This document shows, piece after piece, positions 54,983-63,717 of a DNA stretch of 64,000 nucleotides. The translations under genes and the position numbers were made by a program. Below the pieces are notes generated by a model, which made no database searches, was not told the DNA's origin, and saw only the letters and a list, made by a program, of their open reading frames with translations. Position 1 is the stretch's first letter. The number at the start of each line of letters is the position of its first letter. Source of the DNA: Neptunomonas marina (GTDB lineage: Bacteria; Pseudomonadota; Gammaproteobacteria; Pseudomonadales; Balneatricaceae); NCBI RefSeq assembly GCF_004005935.1, contig NZ_SACQ01000001.1, forward strand, positions 62,001-126,000. The letters are read 5' to 3'.

Positions 54983-54998
54983 CTGAGTTAATTCTCAG
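54983..54998. repeat. Inverted repeat before metR
   Basis: CTGAG-TTAATT-CTCAG, 30-45 bases upstream of the metR start on the minus strand, flanked by a further CGTCT/AGACG pair. It resembles a LysR-type (T-N11-A-like, TGAG...CTCA) operator and might serve autoregulation, or act as a weak terminator of the argF side. Confidence 0.35.
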
Positions 54999-55041
54999 TG
55001 TAGACGGAAAAGGCGGTTCTTCGCGAGTCTTTTTAGCAAGC

Positions 55042-55944
55042 TTAGCTCGCCAGAAACTCCATCAGTGCCTTTTGTGCATGTAGGCGATTCTCCGCTTCAT
55101 CAAACACAACAGACCACTCAGTATCTAGCATCTCTTCACTGATCTCCTCACCGCGGTGGGCTGGCAGACAGTGCATAAACAAGGCGTCTTTGTCTGCAAG
55201 GCTCATCAGTGCAGGGTTGACTTGGTAGTCGGCAAAGAGCTTCAAACGTGCTTCTTGCTCATCTTCTTGGCCCATCGATGCGAATACATCGGTCACCACT
55301 AAGTGCGAACCTGCTACGGCATCTTTGGGGTCGCGCATCACGTTGACACGGCCTTGGTGCTTAGCAAGTAACTCGCTGTCTGGCTCATAGCCTTGTGGGC
55401 ATGCCACGTTGAGGGTGAAGTCCAGCAGCGCGGCAGCGTTAATATACGAGTTACACATGTTATTGCCATCGCCAATCCAAGTCACAGTTTTCCCTTGGAT
55501 ATCGCCGCGATGCTCAAAAAAGGTCTGCATGTCAGCCAGTAGTTGGCAGGGGTGATACTCATCTGTGAGAGCGTTGATAACAGGTACTTTTGAGTATTCT
55601 GCAAACTTCTCGACGATATCATGCCCAAAAGTACGGATCATGATGATGTCGACCATGCTTGAGATAACGCGCGCTGAATCTTCAATCGGCTCGCCGCGGC
55701 CTAGCTGAGTATCATTTGAGGACAAAAACATAGCGTGGCCGCCAAGCTGCGCCATACCTGCTTCAAATGAAACCCGAGTACGAGTGGATGACTTTTCAAA
55801 GATCATCGCCATCACTTTGCCTTCGAGCAGTTTGTGAGGCGTACCTTCGTGTTGCATCTTTTTGAGCTCGCTAGCGCGAGAAATAATCTGCCTAAACTCT
55901 TCAGGTGTTAAATCCTGGAGTGTCAAAAAATGTCTAGTTTTCAT
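55042..55944 (-). CDS. argF: Ornithine carbamoyltransferase
   Basis: Makes citrulline from ornithine and carbamoyl phosphate. The 300-residue protein has the carbamoyl phosphate loop [13 protein letters not shown], the [11 protein letters not shown] segment and ornithine motif HCLPAHRG. I use ATG 55944 ([17 protein letters not shown]), typical for the family; an upstream in-frame start at 55986 would add 14 unusual residues. It follows argD on the same strand with a 48-base gap, forming an argDF unit. Confidence 0.97.
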   Translation of the reverse strand: MKTRHFLTLQDLTPEEFRQIISRASELKKMQHEGTPHKLLEGKVMAMIFEKSSTRTRVSFEAGMAQLGGHAMFLSSNDTQLGRGEPIEDSARVISSMVDIIMIRTFGHDIVEKFAEYSKVPVINALTDEYHPCQLLADMQTFFEHRGDIQGKTVTWIGDGNNMCNSYINAAALLDFTLNVACPQGYEPDSELLAKHQGRVNVMRDPKDAVAGSHLVVTDVFASMGQEDEQEARLKLFADYQVNPALMSLADKDALFMHCLPAHRGEEISEEMLDTEWSVVFDEAENRLHAQKALMEFLAS

Positions 55945-55992
55945 AATCCTATCTACGCCGCCCGGACGGGCGGCTCCGTGTAGCATGGTGTG

Positions 55993-57195
55993 CTATTTTC
56001 TAGGTTTAGAACGCTCGTCAGCTGCGTAAATCTTTATCAGCTTAGTTAGCGTATTGATCAGAAGGTCGGCTTCTGTATCCGTCATGGTCAAAGGTGGCAG
56101 CAAACGGATGACTCGGCCACCGCCGGTCACGTTAAGCAAAATGCCTTTCACTTTCGCGAGGACAGCAAGCTCGGTGCCTGCCTCAGTTAACTCGATAGCA
56201 AGCATTAAGCCTTTGCCGCGAATCTCTTTGATGTAATCCATGCCCTCAAGCTGGTCTTTGAAACCTTCTAGTAGGTGTTGGCCGAGTGCTTCCGCGCGGG
56301 CGCAAAGATTCTCTTTCTCGATCGTTTCCGTCACAGCTAATGCGGCTGCACAAGCCAGCGGTGTGCCGCCAAATGTGGAACCGTGGGAGCCAGGCGCAAA
56401 AGTTTCTGCTGCGCGGCCTTTGGCGATGCAAGCGCCAATCGGGAAGCCGTTACCCAAGCCTTTGGCTGTAGTGACCACATCTGGCACAACAACTGTGTGT
56501 TGATAAGCAAAGTAACGCCCGGTGCGGCCATTACCTGTTTGTACTTCGTCCAGCATTAGAAGCCAGTCTTGCTCATCGCAGATATCGCGCAGATCTGCTA
56601 GATAGTTAGCGTCTGGGATCTGGATACCGCTCTCACCCTGAATTGGCTCAACAAAGATCGCCACAACATTCTTGTTGTTTGCAGCAATCGATTTAACGGC
56701 TTCGACATCATTAAACGGGGCGCGGATAAACCCCGCCACGAGAGGCTCGAAGCCCGCTTGGGCTGCTCTGTTGCCTGTGGCGCTCAGCGTTGCCATGGTG
56801 CGGCCGTGAAAGGCTCCTTCCATAACGATAATTGCTGGGTTCTCGACGCCTTTGGCATGGCCAAACTTGCGTGCGATTTTGATAGCTGCTTCGTTAGCTT
56901 CGGCCCCTGAGTTGGCAAAAAACACCTTATCTAAGCCGGAGAGCTCGGTTAAACGGGCGCCGAGTTGCTCTTGCAACGGGATCGAGTAAAGGTTTGAAGT
57001 ATGGACCAGTTTACCCGCTTGCTCTGAGATGGCTTGCGTTACTGCTGGGTGAGCATGCCCTAAACCGCACACTGCGATACCAGACAAAGCATCTAGATAT
57101 TTGTTGCCGTTGGTATCGTATAACCACGACCCTTCGCCTCGTTCAAAACTAACGGAGAGGCGGTTGTATGTGTTCATAAGTGGCTGTTGAGACAT
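55993..57195 (-). CDS. argD: Acetylornithine/succinyldiaminopimelate aminotransferase
   Basis: The 400-residue PLP enzyme transaminates N-acetylglutamate semialdehyde in arginine synthesis (and may serve lysine synthesis). Features: FANSGAEANEAAIKIARKFG (PLP phosphate), MEGAFHGRTMATLSATG, LLMLDEVQTGNGRTGRYFAYQ and the PLP Lys in TTAKGLGNGFPIGA. It is first in the argDF unit and divergent from grxD; I do not see clear ArgR boxes in the 279-base gap. Confidence 0.97.
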   Translation of the reverse strand: MSQQPLMNTYNRLSVSFERGEGSWLYDTNGNKYLDALSGIAVCGLGHAHPAVTQAISEQAGKLVHTSNLYSIPLQEQLGARLTELSGLDKVFFANSGAEANEAAIKIARKFGHAKGVENPAIIVMEGAFHGRTMATLSATGNRAAQAGFEPLVAGFIRAPFNDVEAVKSIAANNKNVVAIFVEPIQGESGIQIPDANYLADLRDICDEQDWLLMLDEVQTGNGRTGRYFAYQHTVVVPDVVTTAKGLGNGFPIGACIAKGRAAETFAPGSHGSTFGGTPLACAAALAVTETIEKENLCARAEALGQHLLEGFKDQLEGMDYIKEIRGKGLMLAIELTEAGTELAVLAKVKGILLNVTGGGRVIRLLPPLTMTDTEADLLINTLTKLIKIYAADERSKPRK

Positions 57196-57474
57196 CTTTT
57201 TTCTTACTCCCTACAACGCAAAAAGGCAGCTTGAGCTGCCATCCTAGTATTAGCATTCTATTGTGAGCTATGCGGTTTCGCAACTTTCCGCATTGTCTGT
57301 GAATGATGGCCTTGAAATATGATGAGGTAAACACCATAAAAAGTTGTATAACATTTTTGATGCACCTGATTCTTACCGTGGATTTTTAAATGTACCCGAG
57401 TAATTTACTTGGTTATGTGTTAGAGTCCACAGCATTAACTTTTAGGTGAAGCAGCGAGACAAGAAGGTAGATAG

Positions 57475-57810
57475 ATGAGCAGCGTAGTTGACACTATTAA
57501 AGAACAAATCGATAACAACGAGATCCTTCTTTATATGAAGGGCACACCGCGTTTTCCGCAGTGCGGCTTCTCTTCACGTGCTGTACAAGCGTTGATGAAC
57601 TGTGGTGAACGCTTCGCATTTGTGAATATTCTTGAGAATCAGGATATCCGCGCTGAGCTACCAAAGTACGCAAACTGGCCAACGTTTCCTCAGCTTTGGA
57701 TTAAGGGTGAATTGGTTGGTGGCTGCGACATCATCTGTGAACTAGCAGAGACGGGCGAACTGGAGCAGATGGTAAAAGCTGCTGCGCCGCAAGATGCAGA
57801 CGACGCGTAA
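57475..57810 (+). CDS. grxD: Monothiol glutaredoxin (Grx4 family)
   Basis: A 111-residue monothiol glutaredoxin with the CGFS active site in MKGTPRFPQCGFSSRAV, the KPTFPQLW-like cis-Pro segment (WPTFPQLWIKGELVGGCDII) and glutathione-binding residues. Such proteins carry Fe-S clusters with BolA. It lies 77 bases before the peroxiredoxin gene. Confidence 0.97.
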   Translation: MSSVVDTIKEQIDNNEILLYMKGTPRFPQCGFSSRAVQALMNCGERFAFVNILENQDIRAELPKYANWPTFPQLWIKGELVGGCDIICELAETGELEQMVKAAAPQDADDA

Positions 57811-57887
57811 TACAAATTTGATCTTTGTGTCGTTTAATATTTAGGCGACACGCTACTTAAAACAACGGAAGATATCGGAGAAGATAA

Positions 57888-58490
57888 ATGGGCGTTCTAG
57901 TTGGTAAACAGGCTCCTGATTTTACAGCACCAGCAGTATTGGCGAACGGCGAAATCGTTGACACGTTCACACTGTCTGAAGCAATTAAAGGGAAAAAGGC
58001 GGTTGTATTCTTCTACCCACTGGACTTCACGTTTGTATGTCCTTCTGAGCTATTGGCTTTCGATCACCGTATCGAAGAGTTCAAAAAGCGCAACGTAGAA
58101 GTTATCGGTGTTTCTATCGATTCTCACTTCTCTCACAATGCATGGCGTAACACGCCTGTAGACGCAGGCGGTATCGGTCCAGTTAAGTACACGCTGGTTG
58201 CTGATATGACACACGCAATCTGCCAAGGCTACGATGTTGAGTCTGAAGGCGGTGTTGCATTCCGTGGTTCTTTCTTGATCGACGAAGATGGTCTGGTTCG
58301 CCACCAAGTTGTTAACGATCTGCCACTAGGCCGTAACGTTGACGAAATGCTGCGTATGGTTGATGCACTAGCATTCCACCAAGAACACGGTGAAGTGTGC
58401 CCAGCTGGCTGGCAGGAAGGTGACAAAGGTATGGTTGCATCCCCTGAAGGTGTTGCTAAGTACCTATCTGAAGAAGCAGACAACCTGTAA
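57888..58490 (+). CDS. Typical 2-Cys peroxiredoxin
   Basis: A 200-residue peroxiredoxin of the AhpC/Prx1 type. The peroxidatic Cys is in FYPLDFTFVCPSEL and the resolving Cys in HGEVCPAGW near the C-terminus; the C-terminal YLSEEADNL tail makes it of the sensitive (GGLG/YF-like) architecture only partly, since no YF motif is seen. It detoxifies H2O2 and organic peroxides. It follows grxD; a shared transcript is possible since no terminator lies between them. A terminator follows. Confidence 0.95.
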   Translation: MGVLVGKQAPDFTAPAVLANGEIVDTFTLSEAIKGKKAVVFFYPLDFTFVCPSELLAFDHRIEEFKKRNVEVIGVSIDSHFSHNAWRNTPVDAGGIGPVKYTLVADMTHAICQGYDVESEGGVAFRGSFLIDEDGLVRHQVVNDLPLGRNVDEMLRMVDALAFHQEHGEVCPAGWQEGDKGMVASPEGVAKYLSEEADNL

Positions 58491-58505
58491 GTTTGTCCTG
58501 CTCAT

Positions 58506-58537
58506 AAAAAAGCCGCGCTTATGCGCGGCTTTTTTTT
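58506..58537. terminator. Terminator after peroxiredoxin gene
   Basis: AGCCGCGC-TTAT-GCGCGGCT followed by seven T, 20 bases after the stop. The A run on the left may make it work for rnt too. Confidence 0.93.
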
Positions 58538-58557
58538 GTACCTGCAAAACGAGGCTG

Positions 58558-59214
58558 TTAACCCTCTTGATCGTGCAGAGCGAGTACCATGTCCCAGCCG
58601 CCTAGGTCTTTCCAGCGATTCACAATGCCACAGAACAACTCGGCGGTTTTCTCTGTGTCATATAGTGCTGAGTGCGCTTTTTTGCCGTCAAAAGGAATGC
58701 CTGCCACTTCGCACGCTTTAGCTAAGACTGTTTGGCCGTAAGCAAGTCCTGCTAAAGTAGCGGTGTCGAAGCTTGAAAAAGGGTGGAACGGATTGCGTTT
58801 GATGTCGCAGCGCTCAACCGCAGCGTTAACAAAACCCTGATCGAAGGATGCGTTGTGACCTACTAAAATAGCGCGCTTACAACCATGGGACTTTACCGCG
58901 CGGCGAATGGGCTTGAATATCAGCTCAAGCGCCTCTTTCTCGATCATTGCATTGCGGTCGGGGGAGTAGGGATCAATGCCTGTAAAGTCGAGTGCTGATG
59001 CTTCCAAGTTAGCGCCTTCAAAAGGCATCACCTCGGCTTCAAAGCTTTCGTCGATCATCAAGTATCCCTCTTCATCCATCGTCAATGTGACGGCAGCAAT
59101 TTCGAGAAGGGCATCGGTGCGTGCATTAAAACCCGCTGTTTCGACGTCAATAACGACTGGTAAGTAACCGCGGAAGCGCTCAGCCATGAGCTGAGAAATT
59201 TGATGATTGCTCAA
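58558..59214 (-). CDS. rnt: Ribonuclease T
   Basis: The 218-residue DEDD exoribonuclease trims tRNA and other stable RNA 3' ends. Catalytic residues: D and E in [12 protein letters not shown] in [15 protein letters not shown], and His/Asp in [17 protein letters not shown]. It is convergent with the peroxiredoxin gene and divergent from motY; this order (peroxiredoxin, rnt, motY, argG) matches pseudomonads except that pyrC is missing. Confidence 0.97.
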   Translation of the reverse strand: MSNHQISQLMAERFRGYLPVVIDVETAGFNARTDALLEIAAVTLTMDEEGYLMIDESFEAEVMPFEGANLEASALDFTGIDPYSPDRNAMIEKEALELIFKPIRRAVKSHGCKRAILVGHNASFDQGFVNAAVERCDIKRNPFHPFSSFDTATLAGLAYGQTVLAKACEVAGIPFDGKKAHSALYDTEKTAELFCGIVNRWKDLGGWDMVLALHDQEG

Positions 59215-59350
59215 AGGGAATCCTTAGTAATGACCGCTTGAAATAAGTGCATATAAGCGACATTCTAACAGTCATCTTCCGGTATAAACAAACATCTCGC
59301 TGCCGAATGTCTTGGTTAAGCACTAGATAGGGAATGAAGGCTAAATCTGA

Positions 59351-60217
59351 ATGGGTATAAGGGTTTTAACGGTATGCCATGTGTTGGTTTTGAGTCTCGC
59401 TGCACAATATACGAATGCGGTGACGTTTCGTGCCAGCATCGAGCAGTCTCAGTGGGATCTTGAATCGTCGCCGTTTTTTTGTCGGTTGCGCCAAGTGGTG
59501 CCCTCCTTTGGCTTAGCCTCTTTTGTTCATGAGGCGGGAGAACGTGCTTATTTTGAACTTTCACCAACCCACAAAGGGGCATACAAGGGGCGGGTAAAAC
59601 TGGTTGCAGAGGCATCGCCATGGCAGCCGGGTACAGCACCTGCTGTCATTGGCCAAGTTGATGTGGATGCTCAGTCGGGAAAAATTCTAGCCAAACCTGA
59701 TTACGCCAGCCAGATGTTAGCGTCTCTGTATAAGGGGATGTCGCCAACCTTTACGATGTTGAACTGGCTCGGTACGGGCCAAGATGTGCGTGTTGCGCTC
59801 TCGTCTGCAAATTTCCAGCGAACATATAAAGACTACATCACATGTGTTGATAACCTGCTACCGGTTAACTACCGGCAGGTAGCCCGTACTGCAGTGCTAT
59901 TCCCGCCAGCGCAATGGCGCTTGTCTGATGCTACGAAGGAGCGTCTTGATACCATTGCGCAGTATGTGAAGACAGACAAGCAAGTGACCAGTATCTATGT
60001 CGATGGCCATTCAGATAATGCAGGGCGCCGCTTGTTGAACCGTGATCTGTCTAAACAGCGGGCCGAAGAGGTAACGCGCTACCTTGTGACGCAAGGTATT
60101 GACGAAGATATGCTCACCACGCGCTACCATGGCGAGCGCTATCCGGTTGTGGCGAACAATTCAAAAGCTAATCGAGCACGTAATCGCCGTGTAACTGTGC
60201 GTCTGGAGCGTGATTAG
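59351..60217 (+). CDS. motY: Sodium-type flagellar stator protein MotY
   Basis: The 288-residue protein (Vibrio MotY 293) has a signal peptide (cleavage about residue 23), an N-terminal MotY domain (about 24-170, which binds the basal-body T ring) and a C-terminal OmpA-like peptidoglycan-binding domain (about 175-285: IYVDGHSDNAGRRLLNRDLSKQRAEEVTRYL and RYHGERYPVVANNSKANRARNRRVTV). This implies a T-ring-type flagellar motor. It is followed by a small hairpin before argG. Confidence 0.93.
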   Translation: MGIRVLTVCHVLVLSLAAQYTNAVTFRASIEQSQWDLESSPFFCRLRQVVPSFGLASFVHEAGERAYFELSPTHKGAYKGRVKLVAEASPWQPGTAPAVIGQVDVDAQSGKILAKPDYASQMLASLYKGMSPTFTMLNWLGTGQDVRVALSSANFQRTYKDYITCVDNLLPVNYRQVARTAVLFPPAQWRLSDATKERLDTIAQYVKTDKQVTSIYVDGHSDNAGRRLLNRDLSKQRAEEVTRYLVTQGIDEDMLTTRYHGERYPVVANNSKANRARNRRVTVRLERD

Positions 60218-60265
60218 CTGGGCGGCCATGCCACTATTGTTTGACTATGCGTAATCTAAACCTAT

Positions 60266-60284
60266 AACAGAGCCTCTGTTTTTT
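60266..60284 (+). terminator. Weak terminator after motY
   Basis: AACAGA-GCC-TCTGTT followed by four T, 48 bases after motY. Stem is short and AT-rich. Confidence 0.5.
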
Positions 60285-60294
60285 ACGTCGATTC

Positions 60295-60303
60295 TGTTAT
60301 AAT
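60295..60303 (+). promoter_or_regulatory. Extended -10 promoter of argG
   Basis: TGTTATAAT contains TGN immediately before a perfect TATAAT (60298-60303), 75 bases before the argG ATG. The -35 is weak, as allowed for extended -10 promoters. Confidence 0.6.
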
Positions 60304-60377
60304 TTCGCGCTTATTTTTTAAACTGTTGGTTGCACTGATTGTGCAGCCGCGCTGTTATCGCAAGTTGGAGCTTGAGA

Positions 60378-61604
60378 ATGTCCGAAATCAAGAAGGTCGT
60401 GTTGGCCTATTCCGGCGGCTTGGACACATCGGTAATCGTTCGTTGGTTACAAGATGAATACAACGCTGAAGTTGTAACCTTTACTGCTGACTTGGGTCAG
60501 GGTGAAGAAGTTGAGCCGGCGCGTGCAAAAGCCGAAGCACTAGGTGTTAAAGAGATCTACATCGAAGATCTGCGCGAAGAGTTTGTGCGTGATTTCGTTT
60601 TCCCAATGTTCCGCGCTAACACAATCTATGAAGGTGAGTACCTGCTGGGTACCTCTATTGCGCGTCCACTGATCGCTAAGCGTTTAGTTGAGATTGCTCA
60701 AGAGACAGGCGCCGATGCTATTTCTCACGGCGCAACAGGTAAGGGTAACGACCAAGTGCGTTTCGAACTTGGCGCTTACGCTTTAATGCCGGGTGTTCAC
60801 GTGATTGCGCCATGGCGTGAATGGGACCTCAACTCCCGTGAAAAACTGATGCAATACTGTGAAGACCACAATATCGAAGTGGACTTCGCGAAGAACAAGA
60901 AGAAGTCGCCTTACTCTATGGATGCGAACTTGCTGCACATCTCTTACGAGGGTGGCATTTTGGAAGATCCATGGGCAGAAGCTGAAGAAGATATGTGGCG
61001 TTGGTCAGTTTCTCCTGAGCAAGCACCAGATGAAGCGACTTACCTTGAGCTAACTTACGAGAAGGGTGACATCGTTGCTATTAACGGTGAAGCGATGAGC
61101 CCTGCGACGGTTCTTGAGTACCTGAATAAAGTTGGCGGTGCAAACGGTGTTGGCCGTCTTGATATTGTTGAAAACCGCTTTGTTGGTATGAAGTCTCGTG
61201 GCTGTTACGAAACACCGGGTGGTACGATCATGCTGAAAGCGCATCGTGCTATCGAATCGATCACGCTGGATCGCGAAGCTGCCCACTTGAAAGATGAGCT
61301 GATGCCGCGTTATGCGAAGGTCATTTATAACGGCTTCTGGTGGTCTGAAGAGCGTAAAATGATGCAACAACTGATCGATTACTCGCAGCGCAATGTGAAT
61401 GGTGAAGTGCGCGTTAAGCTGTACAAAGGCTCAGTTGATGTAGTGGGACGTCGTTCTGCAGATAGCTTGTTTGATGAGAGCATCGCAACATTTGAGGATG
61501 ATGCGGGTTCTTATGATCAGAAAGATGCAGCAGGTTTCATTAAACTGAATGCCCTGCGTATGCGTATCGCTGCTAGTAAAGGCCGCGACTTGCTAGAAGA
61601 TTAA
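60378..61604 (+). CDS. argG: Argininosuccinate synthase
   Basis: The 408-residue enzyme joins citrulline and aspartate using ATP. It carries the PP-loop [10 protein letters not shown] near the N-terminus, the [14 protein letters not shown]-like motif ([17 protein letters not shown]), and the [13 protein letters not shown] segment. I use ATG 60378 ([14 protein letters not shown]); an upstream in-frame start at 60339 would add 13 non-conserved residues. A terminator follows. Confidence 0.98.
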   Translation: MSEIKKVVLAYSGGLDTSVIVRWLQDEYNAEVVTFTADLGQGEEVEPARAKAEALGVKEIYIEDLREEFVRDFVFPMFRANTIYEGEYLLGTSIARPLIAKRLVEIAQETGADAISHGATGKGNDQVRFELGAYALMPGVHVIAPWREWDLNSREKLMQYCEDHNIEVDFAKNKKKSPYSMDANLLHISYEGGILEDPWAEAEEDMWRWSVSPEQAPDEATYLELTYEKGDIVAINGEAMSPATVLEYLNKVGGANGVGRLDIVENRFVGMKSRGCYETPGGTIMLKAHRAIESITLDREAAHLKDELMPRYAKVIYNGFWWSEERKMMQQLIDYSQRNVNGEVRVKLYKGSVDVVGRRSADSLFDESIATFEDDAGSYDQKDAAGFIKLNALRMRIAASKGRDLLED

Positions 61605-61622
61605 GTCTTGATCTAAGTAAAG

Positions 61623-61649
61623 AAAAACCCGCCTAGTGCGGGTTTTTTT
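61623..61649 (+). terminator. Terminator of argG
   Basis: AAAAACCCGC-CTAGT-GCGGGTTTTTTT, 18 bases after argG. Confidence 0.92.
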
Positions 61650-61712
61650 GTATAAACTCCAAATATCTAATAGTCTGATTTGTAAGAGACTGCTGTAACT
61701 AAGAAAAAGCAT

Positions 61713-63293
61713 ATGTCGAATCAATCTGCCAGAAAGAGTGCGCTGATCGTTGATTACCGGCTGGAGGAGCTAGCCGCGCTGCGGGAGATCCTGTTGCAGC
61801 TGGGTTTTCAAACAGTTGAGGTTGCCTCGTCGGTTAACATGGCCATGTCGGCGCTTCGGGAGCAGTCTTTCGATGTTGTTCTAGCTTGCTATGATCTGGG
61901 CAAGGGCGAGAAAAACGGTCTTCAGGTGTTGCAAGAGTCTCATGCTGAACGTTTGCGCTTGTTCGGTACGTTGTTCGTGCTCGTTGTTGATGCCCGCGAA
62001 GCGGATATCTTGGTGGGATCACTTGAAACCGCGCCCAATGCTTATATCTCAAAGCCGTTTAGCCGTTCAAAAATTGCCGCGACACTTGATAAGTTGCTAC
62101 GGGTTAAGAAGGCCACAGCAAGGCTCGATCAGGCGATGGATGAAGGGCGTTGGGAAGAGGCGGTTAGCCACTGTCACAATCTGATTGAGACCTATCCTGC
62201 GCTCAAAGTGTATCTAGAGCGTTTACTGGGTGTTTGTCTACTTGAGTCCGGCCAGTACCGTGAAGCATGTGATCTATTTGCAGCGCTGTCTGCAGTGAGA
62301 AAAGTTGTCTGGGCGCAGGTGGGTTTTGGTATCGCGCTCTATCGGCTCGGTGATCATGCAGCGGCGACAGAGGTGTTGCAAGGTGTCATTGATCAGCAGC
62401 ATATTTCAGTTGAAGCATTCTCTTGGTTAGCACGTAGTTTGTGGATGGGCGGTGATGCGGGTCAAGCGGTAAGTCTGATGCGTAAGGCCGTTATGCTCCA
62501 GCCTACCGTGCCTCAATTGCACTCTGAATTAGGCAATCTCGCCGCGTGGAATAGTGAGTGGGTGATCTCTTTGGAGGCGTTTCGTAAGGCAATGGAGTAT
62601 GGCCGTCACTCGATCTATCAAAACCCAGATGACTCGTGTGCGTTTGTTGTGTCGACGTTGGCAGCGAACGAGGGTAAGCCGCTTTCAGATGTGTTAGAGC
62701 TTGAAGTGATTCGTACCATGGAGGCCACTGTCCGCGACTTTGATGAGGCGGTTGAGGTGCAATTTCGCTCTCACCTGGTGTTGGCTGATTTTCGTGAACA
62801 GGCCGGGAATAGTGCGCTGGTTGCATCAGAGTTACAGCTGGCGGTGGATGCGTTTGAACGGATGACCATTGAGGCACAGTGGTTCTGGATCGAGCCACTA
62901 TTAGATCGCGTGTCCGGCACTGAGCATGAGCCGAAAATGCTGAACTATCGCAAGTTTCTAGCCCGCAAAGCCCAAGAGGTGAGCTGGGCAAAATACCATA
63001 ATGAGGGGCGCGCCGCCTATTCAGAAGGCAAGTACGAGGTGGCACTTAATAATATGGTCTCAGCGGCCAAGCAACCTGAAGCAAGTGTGCGTGCCCGGCT
63101 AGATGCCGTTCAGTTGCTAATTGACCGTGGTAAGCACGATAGCGCGATCTTCTCCGAACCGGATTCGGTTGAGTGTTTACATCAAATGGCTAAAACGAGC
63201 TTTGCCCTATGCTCGGATAAACAGCGCGAGCGGTATCAAAAGCTTTATCAAGCCTATTCAGGTGTGCGCCACGCTGCCGATAATACTGAATAA
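61713..63293 (+). CDS. Receiver-domain/TPR protein with altered phosphoacceptor
   Basis: A 526-residue soluble protein. The N-terminal receiver domain (about 10-125) has VDYRLEE for the acidic pocket and the conserved Lys in YISKPFS, but at the usual phosphoacceptor position (ADYNLG in relatives) it reads ACYDLG, so Cys59 replaces Asp and an Asp lies two residues on (D61). The rest is alpha-helical with TPR-like repeats (CHNLIETYP, GIALYRLGDHAAATEVL, SWLARSLWMGGDAGQAVSLMRKAV). Phosphorylation may be lost or use D61; the domain may then act as a constitutive interaction module. Similar REC-TPR proteins occur in pseudomonads. The gene is monocistronic, 109 bases after argG. Confidence 0.85.
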   Translation: MSNQSARKSALIVDYRLEELAALREILLQLGFQTVEVASSVNMAMSALREQSFDVVLACYDLGKGEKNGLQVLQESHAERLRLFGTLFVLVVDAREADILVGSLETAPNAYISKPFSRSKIAATLDKLLRVKKATARLDQAMDEGRWEEAVSHCHNLIETYPALKVYLERLLGVCLLESGQYREACDLFAALSAVRKVVWAQVGFGIALYRLGDHAAATEVLQGVIDQQHISVEAFSWLARSLWMGGDAGQAVSLMRKAVMLQPTVPQLHSELGNLAAWNSEWVISLEAFRKAMEYGRHSIYQNPDDSCAFVVSTLAANEGKPLSDVLELEVIRTMEATVRDFDEAVEVQFRSHLVLADFREQAGNSALVASELQLAVDAFERMTIEAQWFWIEPLLDRVSGTEHEPKMLNYRKFLARKAQEVSWAKYHNEGRAAYSEGKYEVALNNMVSAAKQPEASVRARLDAVQLLIDRGKHDSAIFSEPDSVECLHQMAKTSFALCSDKQRERYQKLYQAYSGVRHAADNTE

Positions 63294-63650
63294 TTAGATC
63301 ACAGGTGAGTCGTCTGAGAGTATTGACGTTGGCTCAATCTCGGGGGCGTCATCATCATTAAGAATACGGCGCGCCAATTTACGATTGAGTAGTTTTTGCT
63401 GAGCTACATCAGGTAACTCAGTGAACATAATCACGTCTTTGGTGATAAGTAGGTCGATAAGATCTTCTAAAATACGCGAAACGGAATTATCTGACTTATT
63501 TAAGTAGTCATCCGGTTGGAAATCAGCATTACCGCCAGAGAGGAAGTCCAGCACCTCGGGACTTTTTAGTGCAATAGGCTCGGCGCCATCTTGGGCTGTT
63601 TCTGTAAGGCCTGTAATGCGGCCCTCGTCATTGCGTATAGCGTAAAGCAT
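63294..63650 (-). CDS. Small conserved hypothetical protein
   Basis: A 118-residue acidic protein without membrane segment. It begins MLYAIRNDEGRITGL and contains VIMFTELPDVAQQKLLNRKLARRIL. Small pseudomonad proteins of this look are sometimes misannotated as tryptophan synthase beta chain-like; no such domain is present. I use ATG 63650, with GAGGAG ten bases upstream. Its stop is adjacent to that of the REC-TPR gene, convergently. Function unknown. Confidence 0.7.
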   Translation of the reverse strand: MLYAIRNDEGRITGLTETAQDGAEPIALKSPEVLDFLSGGNADFQPDDYLNKSDNSVSRILEDLIDLLITKDVIMFTELPDVAQQKLLNRKLARRILNDDDAPEIEPTSILSDDSPVI

Positions 63651-63717
63651 CTGAAGCGCTCTCCTCGGTAACAACGGATGCTAGTATGTTAGGCTCTATT
63701 AGGATTTGGTCAAGAAA

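Noticed and set aside
57196-57474. ArgR operators between argD and grxD
   Set aside because: No convincing pair of 18-base ARG boxes could be recognised by eye.
62503-63045. 180-codon frame antisense to the REC-TPR gene
   Set aside because: Pro/His/Arg-rich shadow with no start signal; the plus-strand frame has real domains.
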